Shown here piece after piece: positions 61,101 through 64,000 of a stretch of DNA of 64,000 bases. Source of the stretch: Pagrus major (lineage: Eukaryota > Chordata > Actinopteri > Spariformes > Sparidae); the NCBI RefSeq assembly GCF_040436345.1, contig NC_133223.1:13459613-13523612 (forward strand), written 5' to 3'. The notes below the pieces were generated by a model. That model made no database searches. It worked only from the letters and a program-made list of their open reading frames with translations, and was not told the origin of the DNA. Each line of letters begins with the position of its first letter. The first letter of the stretch is position 1. A program made the position numbers and the translations under genes.

Positions 61101-61774
61101 CGCTCTCCCTACTAATAAAAAAGAATTAAAGTTCAAGGTAATTTATGGGTCGTTTAAACCACTGGGTTGCATAACAAAATGAAAGTTTGTAACTTCTTCA
61201 TGCTATACAAACATATAACATTCAGGGATTTAGGCTATAAACATATATACATAAACATGTATACACCCAGGAAATAATTCTGGAGTGCATTTTTTAAATT
61301 TGCGTCCAGGTGAATAAACAGCAGCAACATGATGATGGTGATGATGATGATGATAATATGGTTGGTATATTCACATTAAAAGTTTGACTTCTGGAAAACA
61401 CTGTCCATCACTTTTGACCAAGCATCAATGATGTAACCGCAGAGTCCATATACTTCATACATGCTTTTGTGTGTGTGTGTCTGTGTGTCTGTGTGTCTGT
61501 GTGCTTAAACATGCAGGTCATTTTGAGAAGGGTGTGGCAGAGGGGGCTGTAGATCCTTCCTTCAATCCTGTCTTGGCACTGCGGCTTTCAGTTCTCAAGG
61601 ACTCGGCTGTATGGGCCATCCTCAGTGAAGTAAGCCAATTGCTCACCACCACCTGTTAATTTTCTGTCCAATCACACACACGATAAATGCCACTACTCCT
61701 TGTTTGTATCCAATAACACATGCTGATGCTCTACTCTCCTCCTGCAGATACATATAAAGAGGATAGCTGGCTGA
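28137..61774 (+). CDS. mgat4a: Alpha-1,3-mannosyl-glycoprotein 4-beta-N-acetylglucosaminyltransferase A (GnT-IVa), sixteen coding exons
   Basis: Golgi type II membrane enzyme (GT54 family) that adds beta-1,4-GlcNAc to the alpha-1,3-mannose arm of N-glycans, creating a branch point. Exons: 28137-28230, 42036-42203, 42992-43132, 51006-51139, 51248-51294, 51382-51495, 54187-54262, 55437-55551, 56004-56134, 58196-58303, 58400-58474, 58577-58695, 59885-59963, 60282-60342, 61517-61629 and 61748-61774. All introns are GT-AG with matching phases; the total is 1602 nt (533 aa), against 535 in human. The start [11 protein letters not shown] precedes a hydrophobic anchor (about residues 8-26). A charged stem ([18 protein letters not shown], likely coiled coil) covers about residues 33-87. 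The catalytic domain has [32 protein letters not shown], and LEDD with the metal-binding acidic triplet at about residues 260-262. The C-terminal CBM-like lectin domain (about residues 400-533) holds [18 protein letters not shown] and [13 protein letters not shown]. The last residues (RIAG) differ from human. Confidence 0.96.
32380..32690. repeat. Dispersed AT-rich repeat, copy in mgat4a intron 1
   Basis: TTGATATTGGTCTATGTG...CTGATATGAAATC...TTATTAAATTCCC-AGTAAGT...AAAATATCCTGCCTCTGTTACATATCTTTGTCACAAGTGT aligns by eye with about 34160-34390. The shared CCTGCCTCTGTTRCATATCTTTGTCACA block is nearly identical. Confidence 0.6.
34150..34400. repeat. Dispersed AT-rich repeat, second copy in mgat4a intron 1
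   Basis: GGCTGATATTGGTCTATCACAGATATATCGGTATTGGCATATTATT...ATTAAATTCCCCTTAAGT...TATCCTGCCTCTGTTGCATATCTTTGTCACACG, same family and orientation as the copy at about 32380. Two copies lie 1.8 kb apart. Confidence 0.6.
34462..34623. mobile_element. Snap-back inverted repeat, MITE-like
   Basis: The left arm CATGGAGCAGGAAATACTTGAATAAGCTTAAAAAGCCTCTATTCA is an imperfect reverse complement of the right arm TTGAATAAAGGCTTTATAACCTAATTCAAGTATTTATTGTTCCTGCTCCATG. A loop of about 70 bases lies between. No coding capacity. Confidence 0.75.
35205..35400 (-). repeat. Dispersed repeat ('GAGGATTTG...TTTTCT' type), reverse copy
   Basis: The reverse complement reads ...ATGTGAGGATTTGATGTTTTTTCTGTCTATATGATAGAGAATTGAATAG..., matching the internal part of the forward copies at 35850 and 40250 (AAGGATTTGCTG-TTTTCTTTGTCATTYATGAYAGTA). 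Confidence 0.55.
35850..36168 (+). mobile_element. Non-autonomous DNA-element-like repeat, forward copy 1
   Basis: Starts near GTTGCAGCTCTAATGA and ends GATCTAAGTAATCGTTAGTTGCAGCCCT, so the two termini (GTTGCAGCTCTAA and TTAGTTGCAGCCCT) are imperfect inverted repeats. The interior GGATTTGCTGCTTTTCTTTGTCATTCATGATAGTA is shared with the copy at 40250-40580. Confidence 0.6.
40250..40580 (+). mobile_element. Non-autonomous DNA-element-like repeat, forward copy 2
   Basis: Starts ACAGCTGCAACTAGTCGATTAATAGATGAGTCGATTG and ends near ATAATCTGCGGAGTAATCAATAATAAAAACAATAGCCCT. The interior AAAAATGTCAAACATTTGCTGGTTC...AAGGATTTGCTGTGTTTTCTTTGTCATTTATGACAGTA aligns with 35915-35995. Confidence 0.6.
42204..42991 (+). 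other. mgat4a intron 2
   Basis: 0.79 kb AT-rich intron; no gene or recognisable repeat seen. Confidence 0.6.
45615..45990. mobile_element. Palindromic MITE (copy C) in mgat4a intron 3
   Basis: CAGGTGACATCACTCAGTGGCTA near the left is mirrored by TAGCTACTGAGTGACATCACTGGAGG at 45838. The right half, ACTACTTTTTTCACATATGCAGCAGTACTCCCCAACACCTGTAAACACACTTTAATGTGTAAAACT, matches copies A and B. The left terminus is missing and the extreme right end is altered. Confidence 0.8.
48560..48740. repeat. Dispersed repeat ('AATATTGTG..TTTGATTTTGTC' type), copy 1
   Basis: ATATTGATATCGACATATTTGGTCAAAAATATTGTGTTATGTGATTTTGTCCCCCACG...GTGCTTTTGAG...TTGCAATAAAGCC aligns with about 52690-52855 (AATATTGTGGTATTTGATTTTGTCGCCCATTCC...GTGCTTTTAGAAG). 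Confidence 0.55.
52680..52860. repeat. Dispersed repeat ('AATATTGTG..TTTGATTTTGTC' type), copy 2, with (ATATCA)n
   Basis: A short run of AATATC units (about 52699-52726) followed by AATATTGTGGTATTTGATTTTGTCGCCC, ending TATATTGCCCAGCCTCAG. Same family as about 48560-48740. Confidence 0.55.
53865..54020. repeat. Dispersed repeat, copy 2 (partner of 8410-8565)
   Basis: GAAGCTACAGTTTTTGTTAAAGATAAAATGTTGGACAAAATAGCATTATAATAAAG..CTGCAGTGCTGCAGAGATGTCCTG... with ACAGACCCCAACAAATGTCACATCGTC at the end. It aligns with the intergenic copy near 8.4 kb. Confidence 0.6.
54263..55436 (+). other. mgat4a intron 7
   Basis: 1.17 kb intron of which almost half is the MITE at 54312-54826; the remainder shows nothing recognisable. 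Confidence 0.6.
54312..54826. mobile_element. MITE with long terminal inverted repeats in mgat4a intron 7
   Basis: The left end TTTAAAAGATAAGTTCACCCAGAATCGAATTTTC is mirrored by the right end GAATTTTCATTTTTGGGCAAACTTATCTTTTAA. Inner arms also pair: TTTCTGGAGCTTCACAGCAAAACAGCGTAGCAGCATTCTCCT against AGGAGAATGCTGCAACACTGTTTTGCTGTGACGCTCCAGAAA. About 515 bases; no transposase. Confidence 0.85.
56135..58195 (+). other. mgat4a intron 9
   Basis: 2.06 kb intron, most of which is an antisense, internally deleted LINE at about 56340-57850. The last 350 bases are unassigned AT-rich sequence. Confidence 0.7.
56340..57850 (-). mobile_element. Defective LINE (L2/CR1-like non-LTR retrotransposon), antisense in mgat4a
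   Basis: Read on the minus strand, about 57830 to 57100 encodes parts of a non-LTR reverse transcriptase: [14 protein letters not shown], then [17 protein letters not shown], then after a local break [20 protein letters not shown]. From about 56960 to 56660 it encodes the typical C-terminal end, including [20 protein letters not shown] and [10 protein letters not shown]. The central reverse transcriptase core between these is missing and stops interrupt the frame. The plus-strand start GCAAGGCAAGTTTATTTGTATAGCACAATTC is the familiar 3' end of such elements. The first residues of the ORF are absent (5' truncation). Confidence 0.85.
58696..59884 (+). other. mgat4a intron 12
   Basis: 1.19 kb intron with a short TG/CATG-rich patch near 58880-58915 (GTGCATGCGTGCGTGCATGCATG, alternating purine-pyrimidine). 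No gene. Confidence 0.6.
60630..60965 (+). mobile_element. RTE-type retroelement 3' tail or derived SINE
   Basis: ATGTCGCAATTTTAAAGAAAGTGGGAAAAATGG...GGATCCACAGCAGAAGTTAATGGGGTCTATTCTGGGCCGAG..CCATCCAAGTTTTGTGGAAATCTGTTCTGTAGTTTTTGTGGAATTCTGCTGACAAACCAACAAAGAAACAAAC...GAAAACATAACCTCCGTGGCGGGGGTAA is a very common teleost repeat ending. Family assignment is from memory of its consensus. The 5' boundary is uncertain. Confidence 0.7.
61331..61355. repeat. (GAT)n simple repeat
   Basis: Short GATGATG run with one interruption in the last large mgat4a intron. Confidence 0.85.
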
Positions 61775-62723
61775 TTCTTCTGGAGCGGGCACATGAATCA
61801 TGGCCCCAGGGGGACCAAAATTCTCTAGACTGCTTACGCAGGGCCTCTGGCACCTAGCAACCAGCAGTGAAGTCATTAGAGCCCACTAGAGTCGCTCATC
61901 TGAGCTTGTCTGAGGAACGCCACCTCTCTGTCCCTGCTCCTCCTAATGTATTTTACTTTGCTTCCTCTCATCGATCGATTTCTCCCTTTCTTTCTGCATC
62001 TCTCCCCCACTCTTGTGCTCTTAATTCATTTGTGAGAATGTGAATACTACTGTCTACAGAACAACAGCGACGTGTGCGAAGACATCCGTTCCAAGCTCTG
62101 GCTCTCAAAGTGACTGTGTCGTTCAGCAGCTTTGATCACAATCAGAAAACGTCTGGACGAATGAGGACAAAATCTTCACATCTGGGGAGAACCAGTCACC
62201 TGGCCACTGGTGTCGATGCTGCCAAATCCTTCTCTGTTACTCAATGCTGCCACCTTTTGGGCAAGCTGGGGCTTTGCACTGTCACTAGCGCCTCAGCAAC
62301 AAAGCCCGTGATGATCAAGAATGTTGTCATCACTAATGGCCAGTTGCTCTCTGTTCTCGACAGAGGTGACAGAGCTCTAGATCAACACCAGCCCAGACGA
62401 AAATGTTTCCCTCACCTCCAGAGTATTGTCAGTCACACACTAATACTCCACTCGTCCTGAAAACACAAACTCAGGATGTCGGTTACAACTTTGACCGTAG
62501 GCCAGATTCCATGGTAACGACCCCAGTCCATCAAGAAGTACCATGACACCTTATCTATCTCACCTCCTGTCTGACAGGCCGTGTATGACCTCAGTGTCCA
62601 TTTTTAGTAACAACCAATCAGACATTGCCTTGCCGTCATTTTCCCGAAGGAATATATTGTTATATTGATATATTGTTACAGCTATGACGATCTATGAAGG
62701 TGACTTAATTTATTTGAAATAAA
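61775..62723 (+). other. mgat4a 3' UTR
   Basis: Sequence from the stop codon to the AATAAA at 62718. An open frame at 62074-62460 lies wholly inside this region and has no recognisable protein features. Confidence 0.55.
62718..62723 (+). terminator. Probable mgat4a polyadenylation signal
   Basis: AATAAA about 945 bases downstream of the stop codon, followed within 100 bases by a GT/T-rich stretch (GTTGTGGGGGTTTTTGTTGTTTTTTTT). More distal sites may exist. Confidence 0.5.
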
Positions 62724-64000
62724 TCTTTAATTTGTACAAGAGGTAAAATATATTTTTATTCTATTAAGAGATGTTTATGGTAGTTCAGAGTCTGTTTTAT
62801 TTGTGCACTGTTGTGGGGGTTTTTGTTGTTTTTTTTTTCTCAATTGATATTGTACGTTTTTTTTTCACTGTTAGTTACTTGCGAAGTTGCTTTGTCTGAA
62901 GTGGCTGAAGCTGTACCAGTTTCTTTTCACTTGAAGCAAAAGATTACAACTAAAACAGTTTTATTTCAGCTGCTTATAGACTAAATATTGGGAGAGTTGT
63001 GAATAGATTCTGCTGTTGGTCAAAATTGGAAAAACGTGCCTTATACCCGAGTCCCTTGAAATTGTCTCAGCAACACAATTCCAATCTGTTCCCTCTCACT
63101 TTTGCCTACACTCTGATTGCTGGATTTATTAACATTTTTAGATGACACACACAATCCAATTAGTGATTGGATGTTGACAATAATATCTCGGTGTTATCGA
63201 AGTGAAAAGGGTTAAAACGAACGTGTACCAGATTATCATCTAAAACAGCGTGATTTGCACTGCTTTTTCACGATTTTTTTGTTACCATCACACTTTTCAC
63301 CATTGTACTTAAATTTCCCATCTTCCCACAGAGGATGCTCATTTCACCGACCCCTCCAAAAACACAGCAACAATTAATTTTGTCCAAACAAGTATCTGTT
63401 TGATTGGACAAAATACTATGACTACTGATCACTGCAGAGTGCACCATTGTTGTATGATTTGGCTGAGGTTGTGTAAGAACTTTCACTGATTGTAAATACT
63501 ATATAAAAAAGCAATGAGCATTATTTCTCTTCCTTTCCCTCACTCTCTCTTCTGCCTCACTCAATAGTTTCTTGAAATTCACTTGACATGTTTTGTATTT
63601 GTGTGTGTGTGCGTGTGTGTGTGTGGCCAATGTTTTGAGTGGAAGCTGTTTTTTAAGTGAAAAGTCACTAATTTTCACATCGCAGTGGTTTATTCAAGGG
63701 GGTAGTGAAGTGCCTTTTGGTGGACTTGTTACAGTAATGGGACAATGTTTGCTGATCGTGCTTTTTCACATGCATGATTATTATTTGTCATTTTTACATT
63801 TTTGGTAAGAGAAGCCTCCTCCACCCCTTGATCAAACCACCCATGCTAGAGCTGTACTCAAGAAAACTGAAGTCGCTTGATCTCAGCCTCTTTGGGAGAC
63901 ACTAAGAGAAAGCTACTCAAACGGTGGAATGTGTTTTGAAAGGGGAAACACCCTTTGTCCTGAATCCACATACAAACAGAAACTGAATGCATGAAAACAG
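62724..64000. other. Downstream flank of mgat4a
   Basis: AT-rich sequence with a (GT)n run at about 63600-63626. No gene or clear repeat seen up to the window end. Confidence 0.5.

Larger units (their letters stand above)
60343..61516 (+). other. mgat4a intron 14
   Basis: 1.17 kb intron containing a retroelement tail at about 60630-60965 and simple GAT and GT repeats near 61331-61355 and 61467-61500. Confidence 0.6.

Noticed and set aside
62074-62460. Plus-strand open frame of 128 codons after mgat4a
   Set aside because: It sits inside the probable mgat4a 3' UTR, before the polyadenylation signal, with no known protein features.
1-64000. CRISPR arrays, tRNA or rRNA genes, prokaryotic operons or phage modules
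   Set aside because: No regularly spaced direct repeats, no tRNA-like box B with matching stems, and every real coding region is a spliced vertebrate gene.

Overview
The window is nuclear DNA of a ray-finned fish, most likely a percomorph teleost. Genes are split by GT/AG introns, protein similarity is clearly vertebrate, introns and spacers are AT-rich, and there are many short dispersed repeats of types common in teleosts. I recognise five protein-coding genes and could build all five from start to stop codon with consistent splice phases: mrpl30 (minus strand, 160 aa), then on the plus strand mitd1 (246 aa), cracdl (about 1063 aa), creg2 (283 aa) and mgat4a (533 aa). Gene names rest on remembered vertebrate protein sequences and on gene order; no database search was run.

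Layout. 0.56-3.0 kb: mrpl30, five exons on the minus strand. 3.0-3.65 kb: short shared promoter region. 3.65-6.47 kb: mitd1, seven exons. 6.5-9.7 kb: spacer with a short palindromic mobile-element copy and CA/TC simple repeats. 9.7-18.6 kb: cracdl, one probable non-coding exon and nine coding exons, two of them large. 18.6-20.9 kb: repeat-rich spacer. 20.9-25.4 kb: creg2, four exons. 25.4-28.1 kb: spacer ending in the CpG-rich mgat4a promoter. 28.1-61.8 kb: mgat4a, sixteen coding exons with a first intron of about 13.8 kb. 61.8-64 kb: mgat4a 3' UTR and downstream DNA.

The genes do not form a pathway. They encode a mitochondrial ribosomal protein, an ESCRT-III-linked cytokinesis factor, an actin capping-protein regulator, a secreted or secretory-pathway glycoprotein and a Golgi N-glycan branching enzyme. 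What links them is old synteny: mgat4a-cracdl-mitd1-mrpl30, with the same relative orientations, matches human 2q11.2 as I recall it, with creg2 lying between cracdl and mgat4a in the fish.

I found no operon-like, CRISPR, viral or otherwise novel system. The points worth a second look are small: a two-codon upstream ORF overlapping the creg2 start below a well-placed TATA box, a tandem NAGNAG acceptor in mitd1, a duplicated SWMxLA motif and a polyQ tract in cracdl, a palindromic mobile-element family present in four introns across three genes, and an internally deleted LINE in mgat4a.
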